This document shows positions 10,089-20,161 of a stretch of 36,306 nucleotides of DNA, piece after piece. The notes under the pieces were generated by a model. The model did not search any database. It saw only the letters and a program-made list of their open reading frames with translations, and was not told the origin of the DNA. This DNA is from an uncultured Cellvibrio sp. GTDB taxonomy: Bacteria > Pseudomonadota > Gammaproteobacteria > Pseudomonadales > Cellvibrionaceae. The stretch is from positions 1 through 36,306 of the forward strand of contig CAIOHY010000097.1 in assembly GCA_903858205.1 (NCBI GenBank), given 5' to 3'. The translations under genes and the position numbers were made by a program. Position 1 is the stretch's first letter. Every line of letters begins with the position of its first letter.

Positions 10089-11354
10089 CTACTCGTCCTG
10101 AAGCGCAACTATGGGATTAACCGCAGCGGCCTTGGCCGCTGGCATCAAGGATGCCAAAATCCCAGACAATACTAATACCAATAAAGCAATCAAGGCCGTA
10201 GTAAAGTCCACTGAGGGATGACGAAACAAGCGTCCATCGCCGCCTCCCATTTCTATAAATTTATTAACACCTTCCAAAATCAATACACCAAAAACCAAAC
10301 CAAAATATCCCGCTATTGCTGTGACAAATACTGATTCTTGTACAACCATGCTGATAATAGATACGGGTGTAGCTCCCAATGCTTTGCGTAAGCCAATTTC
10401 GCGAGTGCGCTCTTTCACAACAATAAGCATGATATTACCAACGCCTATAGAACCAGCTAAAATTGTGCATATAGATACGAACCAACTAAAGGCTTTGATA
10501 CCTGCAAACAAGCCGTTCATCTTGTCGAACTCATTTTGCAAATTAAAGCTACCTAAAACGCCAAAGTCCTTTACATCAAATTTTTTCCGCTCACTCAAAT
10601 ATTGCTTTACCTCAGCTTCTGCCACAGCAGCATGAATATTTTGCTTAGGTATTATGACAAAACTAGCCACCCAATCAACTTGATTAAAGGCATATCTGAG
10701 AGTGTCATTTGGAATATATATTCGCTCAGCCTCCCTACTATTGGGATCCTTAGTGGTGCATTTAAACACTCCTATTACTTGAAAGTTAATCCCCCCCAAA
10801 GTGATATTTTCTCCTATTGGATTTTCATCGCTCGCAAATAGCATTTCACGTACTTTATTGCCGATAATAGCAACCTTGCGCCTTTGATCATCATCAATTT
10901 TGTTAATGTAACGCCCTTCTAGAATTTTCTGCTGATAGATATTTGCCATCCCAGCATGCGTACCCTGAATAGAGAAATTGCCATTTTTACGTTTATAGAC
11001 CGTATAAGCTGGAGCGCCATCCCATATACCTAAACTATTTGCCGCATATATTTTTTCCACGCTCGCTACATTTTTTTTAATAGCTTCTATGTCAGCAACG
11101 GTCAATATTATTTTTCTTCCTATCGGAAGCCCCTTATAAGCAATTTGAGTGGTGCCTTGGGACCATATCCAAACCGAATTGGGGGTTTCTTTAAAGTTTT
11201 CCGTTACGCCATTTTGTAAACCTCTGCACATACCAAGCAAGATGGTGAGCATAAAGATTCCCCAGAAAACACCAAAGGCGGTAAGTCCAGTGCGCAATTT
11301 ATGCTGAGACATAGTTAAAAATATTTCATGCCATTTATCCCTGTCAAATATCAT
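10089..11354 (-). CDS. ABC transporter permease, MacB/FtsX-like
   Basis: QHKLRTGLTAFGVFWGIFMLTILLG N-terminus; GNIMLIVVKERTREIGLRKALGATP and C-terminal FtsX-like helices. Confidence 0.9.
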   Translation of the reverse strand: MIFDRDKWHEIFLTMSQHKLRTGLTAFGVFWGIFMLTILLGMCRGLQNGVTENFKETPNSVWIWSQGTTQIAYKGLPIGRKIILTVADIEAIKKNVASVEKIYAANSLGIWDGAPAYTVYKRKNGNFSIQGTHAGMANIYQQKILEGRYINKIDDDQRRKVAIIGNKVREMLFASDENPIGENITLGGINFQVIGVFKCTTKDPNSREAERIYIPNDTLRYAFNQVDWVASFVIIPKQNIHAAVAEAEVKQYLSERKKFDVKDFGVLGSFNLQNEFDKMNGLFAGIKAFSWFVSICTILAGSIGVGNIMLIVVKERTREIGLRKALGATPVSIISMVVQESVFVTAIAGYFGLVFGVLILEGVNKFIEMGGGDGRLFRHPSVDFTTALIALLVLVLSGILASLMPAAKAAAVNPIVALQDE

Positions 11355-11365
11355 GATTATTTTTC

Positions 11366-12601
11366 CTAGTCTGCACGCATAGCTTCGGTAGGCATAATAC
11401 GCGATGCTCTTAAAGCCGGCATTAAACCCGCCAGCGCACCGGCCATCACCAATAAAATAATGGCGGTTACAGCCACTTGAAAATCAACTTCAGGATTTTG
11501 AAAAAAAGGTAACTCCGCACCTACACTGCGCAAACCAAAAGCAATAACTTCCAATACACCTACACCTAAAATTAAACCGCTATAACCCGCCACCGATGTA
11601 ATTAACACAGATTCCATTAATAATGTAGATACAATATTAAATGGCGTTGCACCTAGCGCTTTACGAACACCAATCTCACGGGTTCGTTCTTTTACCGTGA
11701 TAATCATAATGTTACTAATCCCGACGATACCCGCAGCTAAGGTACCTAAGCCTACAAACCAGATAAGCGAATTTATCGCAATAAATAACCCATTCACCAT
11801 TTTTGCAGGCTCTGCCATATTAAAAGAACGAATTGCACGCTTATCATCAGGTGATACATTGTGGCGCTGCTGAAGCAACCTAATCACATCTGACTCAAGC
11901 TTAAGTCCGTCGCTACCTACTGTAGGTCGTAACCAAATTGCACCAATCTCATTGCTACTGCCAAACATTTTTTGAAAGGTAGTGTGCGGAATATATATTC
12001 GCTCAGAGTCCCGACCCCGATTACCCTTATCGTGAAACACACCCACAACTTTCATTAATACATCATTTACACGCACCAACTCACCAATCGGATTTACGGA
12101 TTTCCCAAAAACTCGTTCAGCTACGACACTTCCAATGATGGTTACCTTGCGTGCGTCACGCTGATCCAAGGGATTCAAGATGCGGCCGAAATTTAACGGA
12201 AGATCTTCTTTGATATTGAAGTAAACATCTGGCACTCCGTGCACCTCAAAGCTGCCGCTCCTTTTTTCGTGAACTATTGCAACTCCAACGCGCTGATTAT
12301 CACCAGCCATAAATCGTATATGAGGGACTTTTTCTTTTAACTCAGCCATGTCAGTATGCGTGAGATCAATATGCCTGCCGATACCTTGGCCCTTATAAGG
12401 AAGAGAAGTTGTCTCGGTGTATACGACAATAAAATCCATTACCTCCGTGCCAAAACTGGCGTAGACACCATCCTGCAACCCCTTACCTGCGCCCAGCAGC
12501 AAAACAAGCATGAGGGTGCCCCAAAACACACCGAAAGCCGTCAACAATGTGCGTAGTTTATTTTGACGTAAGGTGTAGAGAATCTCCTGTAGACCATCCA
12601 T
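11366..12601 (-). CDS. ABC transporter permease, MacB/FtsX-like
   Basis: QNKLRTLLTAFGVFWGTLMLVLLLG; SNIMIITVKERTREIGVRKALGATP; tandem with the downstream paralogous permease. Confidence 0.9.
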   Translation of the reverse strand: MDGLQEILYTLRQNKLRTLLTAFGVFWGTLMLVLLLGAGKGLQDGVYASFGTEVMDFIVVYTETTSLPYKGQGIGRHIDLTHTDMAELKEKVPHIRFMAGDNQRVGVAIVHEKRSGSFEVHGVPDVYFNIKEDLPLNFGRILNPLDQRDARKVTIIGSVVAERVFGKSVNPIGELVRVNDVLMKVVGVFHDKGNRGRDSERIYIPHTTFQKMFGSSNEIGAIWLRPTVGSDGLKLESDVIRLLQQRHNVSPDDKRAIRSFNMAEPAKMVNGLFIAINSLIWFVGLGTLAAGIVGISNIMIITVKERTREIGVRKALGATPFNIVSTLLMESVLITSVAGYSGLILGVGVLEVIAFGLRSVGAELPFFQNPEVDFQVAVTAIILLVMAGALAGLMPALRASRIMPTEAMRAD

Positions 12602-12739
12602 AACATTAACCTAGTGTTTTTCCTTATCTTGCACTACAAAGTGCGATTCATTTGCGTGAACAGCTGTATATCATAATTATTAACGGGACTATCCATCCAA
12701 CCATCCAAAACACGCCCGCCCTTTAAAATTACCTGGCGT

Positions 12740-13290
12740 TAAATTAGACTTTCAACGCCCAGCTCGTGGGTAACTATGATATGGCATCGCCCGCAGTATT
12801 CATCTGCTTCATTGATACCATAATTTCTTTGGTTGCATTACTTTTTATTGCACCTGTTGGCTCACCCTGCTAATACTACCTTAGATTTTGTAACCATTGC
12901 TCGAACGATAGCAAAAGCTCCTTTTGATCAACAGAACGCTCATTGGGCCGATGAAATGCGCGAGCACTAAGACCTACCATTTCTAAATATGGCTTAACGC
13001 TCTTTGTGACTCACATCTTGATAGCAGAGCGGTGGAGCTACATTTCCGGTGAAACTTTTAAAGGGAAAAGAATTAAAGGATCGAAAGACAAAACCGAGCA
13101 ATTCATTCCGCGACCTTGCGGCGGATTTTTCAGTACGTTTTATATTTCATACCTAGTGAGAAAATAATCTTTGGTGGACTTATCCGCACTAGAGGAACCC
13201 ATGATAGAGACCATTTCACCTTCGTTCACATGCAAGTTTATACCCTTTGGTACATGCAGTGACTGCATGAACATTAGTGAGTGTTATCAT
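12740..13290 (-). pseudogene. degraded MacB/LolD-type ABC transporter ATP-binding protein
   Basis: Minus-strand fragments in shifted frames: MITLTNVHAV / PKGINLHVNEGEMVSIMGSSSADKST / RNELLGFVFRSFNSFPFKSFTGNVAPPLCYQDVSHKER / PYLEMVGLSARAFHRPNERSVDQK / AFAIVRAMVTKSKVVLAG / EPTGAIKSNATKEIMVSMKQMNTAG / IIVTHELGVES. Confidence 0.92.
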
Positions 13291-13699
13291 TGCTTGGCCC
13301 CTTATTTGGATATGTTATCGTTTACTTAACTTTTATGGCCTTATTTTTCAATTCGCTATGCATCTTGCATAACAGCAACATTATTTACCGAACACATCGA
13401 AGTACCACAGAATAAGTCTTGGTATGCCTGGAAACTAAGAATCGCCGCATCGTTTTTGCAATTACATCAATATATAAGAGTCCGCTGATGGTACAGAACT
13501 AAAGATGGAGGATTTTTCCTCATTTTTATTCGCTTAATTCATTTGTTAGAGAGCAGAATTTGAAATTTGCATCATACGAAAGCTACTAGGTCATCGTTTA
13601 AACACTAAAAGCATCAATTTCACGTACAAGTCCGCAAGATCTACCACCTGCGGCCATCCAGAAAAACGTTGCAAAAAACCTATAACTCCGCTTACCATC

Positions 13700-14224
13700 T
13701 TGCATCTAAAGACTCTCATGGGGGAAAAGACGATTAACGAGCCACTAAACAAAAGGTACCCTTCGCTGCTGGTTCTGTTGGCATCCACATTAGCTTTTGG
13801 TCTCGATCGGATTTCTAAGGTGATCATTGTCGAAATGAATGATCTCATTTCAGTCGGCACCATCTCGATATGGCCTCCTTATTTTCAGTTAGTGATGGCT
13901 TGGAATAAAGGCGTAAACTTCGGCGTCCTTAGCGGCCTCGATGCTCGTTGGATATTGGTGACGTTTAGCCTCGCCGTGTCGATAGCTTTAGCAATATGGG
14001 CGCGCAAGTTGTCTGGATTAGTGCTGCCACTGGCTGCCGGTACTGTAATCGGTGGGGCACTCGGGAATGCCTATGATCGTATAGTCTATGGCGCCGTTGC
14101 CGATTACCTCAATGTCAGCTGCTGCAGCATCAATAATCCCTACTCTTTTAACGTTGCAGACATATTGATTTTCGCTGGAGCAATTATTCTTATAACTTAC
14201 AACACAAAAAACAATCAAAATTAG
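13700..14224 (+). CDS. lspA: lipoprotein signal peptidase (LspA/SPase II)-like; alternative start at 13718
   Basis: Multi-TM; NKGVNFGV, GGALGNAYDRIVYGAVADYL and FNVADILIFAG match LspA catalytic motifs. Confidence 0.85.
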   Translation: MHLKTLMGEKTINEPLNKRYPSLLVLLASTLAFGLDRISKVIIVEMNDLISVGTISIWPPYFQLVMAWNKGVNFGVLSGLDARWILVTFSLAVSIALAIWARKLSGLVLPLAAGTVIGGALGNAYDRIVYGAVADYLNVSCCSINNPYSFNVADILIFAGAIILITYNTKNNQN

Positions 14225-14336
14225 ATTCAACTGCACCGCAATTGGAAAATCAACTCTTTTTCTTAAAAACAATATCTGAGTATTTAAACATCACTCAAAC
14301 CAAATAATATATTTTGTTTGATCCCGCTAATTTTAT

Positions 14337-15599
14337 TCATGAGCCACTTAAAGCTTTTTCGATAAGATCACATGCTTTTTTCGCAGAACATTCAGACTCA
14401 ATTTTTTTTCTTGCCATCTTAACCTTAATTCTCATATCGTCATTTGATAACACCGTCTGAATGGCATCAACAACCGCTGTCCTATTGAAGTGCTTTTTTT
14501 TGATTGATACACCTAAGCCATGCCTGACAACCCTACTTGCATTGTCAGGTTGATCAAAGCGAATAGGGCATATAATTTGCGGGACTCCAGATTTTATCGA
14601 GCGAGCAACGGAGCCTATGCCTCCATGGTGGACAAGCAATAACCCCTCATGAAGCACCTGCGCCAAGTCGACATAATCCAGAATTAAGATGTTTTGAGCT
14701 AGAGGAACCTCGCGCAGTGTTTGTTTTGCGATATTACTGATAAATACCCCTGGAATATTTAGTGTTTTCAAAGCTTCAAGAGCTACTTCAAAGAAATTTT
14801 TGACGTCGCGAACGCCGGTGCCAGGAATAACAACGACAGGGGAGCCATGTTTTTTTTTATGAGTTAAAAATTCGCTAACTGCAATGCAGTTATTTTGTTT
14901 ATAAAACGGAAATCCAATCTCAATACAACATTCTTCATCACGATACGCCCTTTCCCCAAACCAGTCAGGGTAAGCCCTTAACCTGATTCTGGGCAGACTC
15001 TCCATGTGGGAAAAAGAAGATATTAATGGCAACCCGACGCACTTTCGAAACAAATTAATTTCCTTTTTGGGATATTTAAACCTCTTATGTATCCAGAATA
15101 AAAGTGGAGCAACTATATACTGAGTGAAGCATTTTACTAATTTACCTTTTATTTCTGTTATTGGATAAATGGGATTATTTAAGTTCCACTCTATACAAGG
15201 GGACAGAATTATCCTGACAAATGGTATATTAAATTTTTCACACGCAAAGCTTGCCCCTGAGCACTCACTACTACTTATAATAACCATTGGAGCGCTTTCT
15301 TTAAATTTTTCTTCTACAAAACCATAGGACACTTTGTATGATGGGATGACGCTGGATCTATAAATTTCATTAAGGCTATGCTCTTGTGACAATTCAGCAG
15401 GCGCAATTGATCTGAAGGATATGCCTTCCACCTCGACTAATTTTCGATGATTTTCATTTGTTAAGAAATATACTTCATGTCCCCGTAATTTTGCCTCTAT
15501 TGCAATAGCCAATAGAGGCACTACGTCACCAACACTTCCCATGCTACTAAAAATCCAAATGCTTCGCACAACAGATTCCTCTTCCATTTTTAAGCACAC
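14337..15599 (-). CDS. glycosyltransferase, GT1/MGT-type
   Basis: N-terminal SSMGSVGDVVPLLAIAIEAKLRGHEVYFLT; C-terminal VHHGGIGSVARSIKSGVPQIICPIRFDQPDNA. Confidence 0.88.
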   Translation of the reverse strand: MCLKMEEESVVRSIWIFSSMGSVGDVVPLLAIAIEAKLRGHEVYFLTNENHRKLVEVEGISFRSIAPAELSQEHSLNEIYRSSVIPSYKVSYGFVEEKFKESAPMVIISSSECSGASFACEKFNIPFVRIILSPCIEWNLNNPIYPITEIKGKLVKCFTQYIVAPLLFWIHKRFKYPKKEINLFRKCVGLPLISSFSHMESLPRIRLRAYPDWFGERAYRDEECCIEIGFPFYKQNNCIAVSEFLTHKKKHGSPVVVIPGTGVRDVKNFFEVALEALKTLNIPGVFISNIAKQTLREVPLAQNILILDYVDLAQVLHEGLLLVHHGGIGSVARSIKSGVPQIICPIRFDQPDNASRVVRHGLGVSIKKKHFNRTAVVDAIQTVLSNDDMRIKVKMARKKIESECSAKKACDLIEKALSGS

Positions 15600-15939
15600 A
15601 ATAAAACTTATTCCGTGGGAAAATAAAATTTTTTAAATCTATTTTCAGTACATGACATCGTAGCTAACTCATACAGTTTGTTATATTACGAGCCACTAAT
15701 AAGGAAGCTAACTGAAAGAAAATATCAATCCTTACAATATGAATATATTTCTTGACATTAAATAAATTGATTTTTATTTTCAGACTCCATACTTCCCGAT
15801 TATTTTCTCTTTCTTAAAATTCTATTTATAAAAAACGTGTTGAATTATTTTCAATTAATAAGAAAACCATCTACAAAAAAATATCTAATCAGGCCAATAC
15901 TTATAAAGCACAGGAACATTTTTTACCTGCAATTAATAC

Positions 15940-17628
15940 TTAAAATTCAACAAAAGCAGATTGAGCAGCGACCTTTTTTATTGCCTTAACAGCACCATAT
16001 TCCATTTCGATTATCTTATCTGCAAAACTGAAAAACAAATCGTCGTGAGTTATAACAATAATAATCTTTCCCATCTTCTTTAAAAGATATAAAAATTCCT
16101 GATAAAAAAACACTTTAAATTCAGGATCTTGATCTGCTGCCCACTCATCAAAAATATATATATCTTTATTTGCCAACAAAGCAACAAACAAAGCAACACG
16201 CTTTCTTTCTCCTGTAGAAAGATTAATAGTTGAAAGCTTTCCGGAACTATTAACCGAAATTTTTTTATCCAATTTAAGCAAATGCAAATACTCCTTTATT
16301 TCGGTGTTCATAGATTCGTTATAGCCAGCCAAGTATGGGAAGAGATGAAAGTCCGGAAATATGGCACCTAATTTTCTTCTAAAAGATTCAACATTAGCAT
16401 CAGTGATTGGAAAATCATCAGCCAAGTACGCCCCAGATGATATTCTGTAATGTGTACTTAATACCTTTCCCAGCGTTGACTTTCCTGATCCATTTCCCCC
16501 TGCTATAAAGTTAATCTCACCCCGATTGAAGGTTAAAGAAATATTTCTAAGCGCAAATCTTTCCTTATGATCTTTTAAGTCATGGTATGAATAATTTACA
16601 TTACGCAAACTAATTGAATAAAATTCGCTCAATCCATCATTGTGTTCTATTTTAATCTCAGCTGATAGTCGACCCATTATGTCCTGAATGCGCCGAAAGG
16701 AAACATTTCCACGAAGCAGTACAGGGATAGCATTTAAAATTATGGATACCGGTGACATGACAAACAACAAGGAAATCACTAATCCGGCCTGGCTTTGTGT
16801 ATCAATCTGATTTATGTAAGGAAAACAAAAAAGCATAATCCCTATCGCAAAAAAATTGAGCGATTCACCATAAATATTAGCCGCATATACTATTGAGCTT
16901 CCTTTCAAGTATTCTTTAGAGGCCTTCTCTTCATGATGAGCTAATATATTTTCAATGTGTTCTTTTCTAGCAGAAGCATTGAGCTTGAGCTCCTTTACAC
17001 CCAATATAAGATCCATCGCACCAGAAGATACATCATCGAAATGCAACTGACTCTTTCTGTGAAAACGATCACTTGCCTTGATAAGCATATAATAACTTAT
17101 TAAACCTACACTCATTATTGCTAGCACGAGAATTAGTGCATCAAAATCAATAAATGCCATGTAAAATAATATGCAAACCAAGGTTATAGTAGAGGCAAGA
17201 ATTGTCGGAGTTACTATAGTTCCCGCCACCACATTAATAACGTCTGAAAAAATACATGTGGATAGCGCTGAAGAACCAATAGATTCAACATCCCTAATTT
17301 TTGCGCTGACAATCTGATTGAAAAGCCTCCTGCGCAGATTAACAGATAATTTTTGCGCCAGAAAATTGGTAACGCTACTTGCAGCAAATTTAGAAAGCAT
17401 AGCCACGGAGCAGATTAATATGAAGAGAATTGCTATCTGCTCATTTGAAGCATTTAAAAAAATGTAAATTAAGCCATCTTGAGAAGAGCCGTTATGAGAA
17501 TTTTGTATTTGAAGAGCATGCACCACAACAGGAAAAATAAGTGCATACCCAATTCCAGATACCACACCTAAAAACAAAGCAACATAAAATAATTTACGTC
17601 CCTTAGTTAACAAAAGCGAATACATCAT
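15940..17628 (-). CDS. ABC transporter, fused TM and ATPase, PvdE/SyrD cyclic-peptide/siderophore exporter family
   Basis: Walker A IAGGNGSGKSTLGK; signature NLSTGERKRVALFVALLANKDIYIFDEWAADQDPEFK; THDD; six-TM N-terminal domain. Confidence 0.88.
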   Translation of the reverse strand: MMYSLLLTKGRKLFYVALFLGVVSGIGYALIFPVVVHALQIQNSHNGSSQDGLIYIFLNASNEQIAILFILICSVAMLSKFAASSVTNFLAQKLSVNLRRRLFNQIVSAKIRDVESIGSSALSTCIFSDVINVVAGTIVTPTILASTITLVCILFYMAFIDFDALILVLAIMSVGLISYYMLIKASDRFHRKSQLHFDDVSSGAMDLILGVKELKLNASARKEHIENILAHHEEKASKEYLKGSSIVYAANIYGESLNFFAIGIMLFCFPYINQIDTQSQAGLVISLLFVMSPVSIILNAIPVLLRGNVSFRRIQDIMGRLSAEIKIEHNDGLSEFYSISLRNVNYSYHDLKDHKERFALRNISLTFNRGEINFIAGGNGSGKSTLGKVLSTHYRISSGAYLADDFPITDANVESFRRKLGAIFPDFHLFPYLAGYNESMNTEIKEYLHLLKLDKKISVNSSGKLSTINLSTGERKRVALFVALLANKDIYIFDEWAADQDPEFKVFFYQEFLYLLKKMGKIIIVITHDDLFFSFADKIIEMEYGAVKAIKKVAAQSAFVEF

Positions 17629-18428
17629 GCATTTCCTTTTACAAATAAAAAAACAAAATAGTATTTTTAAAATAATTAGGCCAAATATTTATAAATACGA
17701 CGGAACTCACAAATAAATTCAGCAATTTCAATTTGATATAGGCGTGAAATCTTCACGCAAAATGAATCTAAACCAATTTTTGTATATGGCGTACTGAACA
17801 TTCGAATTAATATTTAAGCGCAATCCATTGAACAACCTACTTTACTTAATGAGTCCATGATCTTGGATTTTCATGCAATACTATTTACAATCGAATAAGC
17901 AACAGCATTTAATTGCAGCTTACATGTAACTCTGACATTTAACATATTGACAACCCTAATAGACACAAGTTAAGGATCAAATGTGCCAACTCCAAAACTG
18001 CCCTCTGCTCTTAGAGGCCGAAGCCCTTTACTGATCCTATGCTGCGTCACTTTACCTTAAAATCTAAAGTCGTTAGCTATCGACCTAGTTCGCTACCTCT
18101 ATGACTGCAAGAAACAGATAACAATCCACATCTTCGCAACCCAACAAACATAGTTAGCCAATATTTTTTCGCTGCTCTCCTAGTACTGCTTTTTTTCGAA
18201 AAACCATCCCCGTAAATCTAAAAATGCACGAGCTAAAATTCTTTCTGATCACGCACAGATTGTACACGCCTCCTGGTTACCGCCCAAAAAAATGAGGCAC
18301 GGGGCTCCAGCAGAAGGATGAGTTACGAAATCCATTTCCTGCATGCTCTACCGAAAAATAAAAGCACAAAACCCAACCACGAAAAGTTAATGCAAAGCAA
18401 AAATGATATGCAGGAGATGCAACCTAAA

Positions 18429-19688
18429 CTACGAATCAAAATCGACTGTTTCGTCAAAAAACTGTTCGCAAATTCCAGCCACTTTTTCGCCCCCCATACT
18501 TTTAAGCAAGTGCAGCTGTAATTGCTGAAGATTTTCAATATTGATCTCGGTAATCGCTTTTTCGATTTTTTCTTCCAACCGCTTTACCGAAAATTTTTGC
18601 TTTTCAAGAATCCCTGCCAACCCAAGTGATTTGAGCCGATAAGCGTTGTCAGGTTGATCGAAAGCTTGGGGAATTATTAATTGAGGAATGCCTGCGCGTA
18701 TAGCCTGAGCCGCAGTACCTATACCGCCATGGTGAACAATAAGAGCTACTCGAGGAAGCAATGCTGAAAAATTCGCAAAGTTGATTATCATCACATCTTC
18801 ATTCGGCAGTGACTCAGGTAAATTTTTTTCGAATTTTGTGATGAATATCCCTCGTCGCCCTGTCCTTTTGAGGGCGGATACAGCTCCTCTGAAGAGGTTT
18901 TCCACATGAGCAATCCCAGTACCGAAAGTGAATACGATAGGCTTGCTTCCTGACTTCAGAAAATCCTCCAGATCATCAGGCAGCAACGCATTCTCATCAT
19001 CCATAAAAAAAATGAAGTCGCCTTGATATACACTTGCCTCAACAACATTGCTCACATCGTCAAACCAAGCAGGAAAAAGTGCAACTGATGGATTGCTAAA
19101 GAAATTCCATTCACGCATTCGCTTAATCGGAGGCAATGAGACTTCACTTCGCAAAATATTAATTTTTGGCACTAGTGGCTGATTGTAGAAGTGGTCACCA
19201 AGATACACCAAAATATTTTTTATCCAAACTGGTAAGCTACTCAAATATGGAAGCGAGTATGGTAACCGTGCAGCTGTGACTAGTTGGGTAGGTGAATATG
19301 CCAAGCACATACACATCAATCCAAATTTTTCTGCCGCAAATCGTGCACCATAAGCATTCCTTGTACAAACCAAGTTTGGTCGCTCTGATTGACGAGAAGC
19401 AATATATTCATATTCCGTCTGAAATGCCTGTCGAATATAACCGTTCTCATCCAATGCTTTTGAATGGCTATTTCTCGCCCAAAAATTCGCTTGCGTGATT
19501 TTTGCAAGATATGATTCACTTGTGCCGATAGATATAAATGACAGCTCTGCACTTAGGATGTCCATTTTAAAATAATCGTAAGACAACACGACAACAGAAT
19601 GTCCTCGCCGTCTTAGTTCTTTAGCAATAACTATCCCCGGCCAAATATCCCCGCCAGTACCAAGCAACGACATTATATAAAGTGCCAT
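18429..19688 (-). CDS. glycosyltransferase, GT1/MGT-type (paralogue of 14337-15599)
   Basis: LLGTGGDIWPGIVIAKELRRRGHSVVVLS; VHHGGIGTAAQAIRAGIPQLIIPQAFDQPDNA. Confidence 0.88.
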   Translation of the reverse strand: MALYIMSLLGTGGDIWPGIVIAKELRRRGHSVVVLSYDYFKMDILSAELSFISIGTSESYLAKITQANFWARNSHSKALDENGYIRQAFQTEYEYIASRQSERPNLVCTRNAYGARFAAEKFGLMCMCLAYSPTQLVTAARLPYSLPYLSSLPVWIKNILVYLGDHFYNQPLVPKINILRSEVSLPPIKRMREWNFFSNPSVALFPAWFDDVSNVVEASVYQGDFIFFMDDENALLPDDLEDFLKSGSKPIVFTFGTGIAHVENLFRGAVSALKRTGRRGIFITKFEKNLPESLPNEDVMIINFANFSALLPRVALIVHHGGIGTAAQAIRAGIPQLIIPQAFDQPDNAYRLKSLGLAGILEKQKFSVKRLEEKIEKAITEINIENLQQLQLHLLKSMGGEKVAGICEQFFDETVDFDS

Positions 19689-19937
19689 TTTTATTCCTTA
19701 ATCTGTAAAGTTAATCAACAAAACTTTTGTGATCAATCTAATCAAAAAAATAATGCCAATTAACATACCGTAAATTAAGCCGTTTAATCCGGCAGAGTCT
19801 CTGAGCGAAAAAAGGGAAAGGTGATTGGAATTTGAATCAAAACTCAATAAGTATGGGCATGATCGGTTGATGTAGAATGTAGAAAGTGCAAAAAAGCCAA
19901 CTATGTATCCACTAGGTCGATTGATAAAAGTAATTAT

Positions 19938-19964
19938 CAAAAATGCTCCTTCATAAGAAGGAGC
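19938..19964 (-). terminator. intrinsic terminator (minus strand)
   Basis: GCTCCTTC-TTAT-GAAGGAGC followed by ATTTTT when read on the minus strand; lies downstream of the 20162-21313 gene. Confidence 0.6.
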
Positions 19965-20161
19965 TCTCTTGCAACGCTGCAGCACCCTCATTTCTTTTCA
20001 CCACCAAAAAAACGGCAAAAAATTTCCCTACTGTGATGACTTAGAGATGAATTCAAATCCGATTACGGACAATGGTCATAGATATTTTGCAACCAGAGCG
20101 ATCCAACTAGGCGCCTACCTCTAGAAAATTCCAACATCGCTCAATAGCGCAACAAAACCGC

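Noticed and set aside
18318-18538. Short ORFs overlapping the 3' end of the 18429-19688 glycosyltransferase
   Set aside because: Overlap a well-supported gene and carry no motifs.
19698-19991. 97 aa minus-strand ORF next to the GT1 gene
   Set aside because: A terminator-like hairpin lies inside its N-terminal part and no domain is recognisable, so I did not call it as a CDS.
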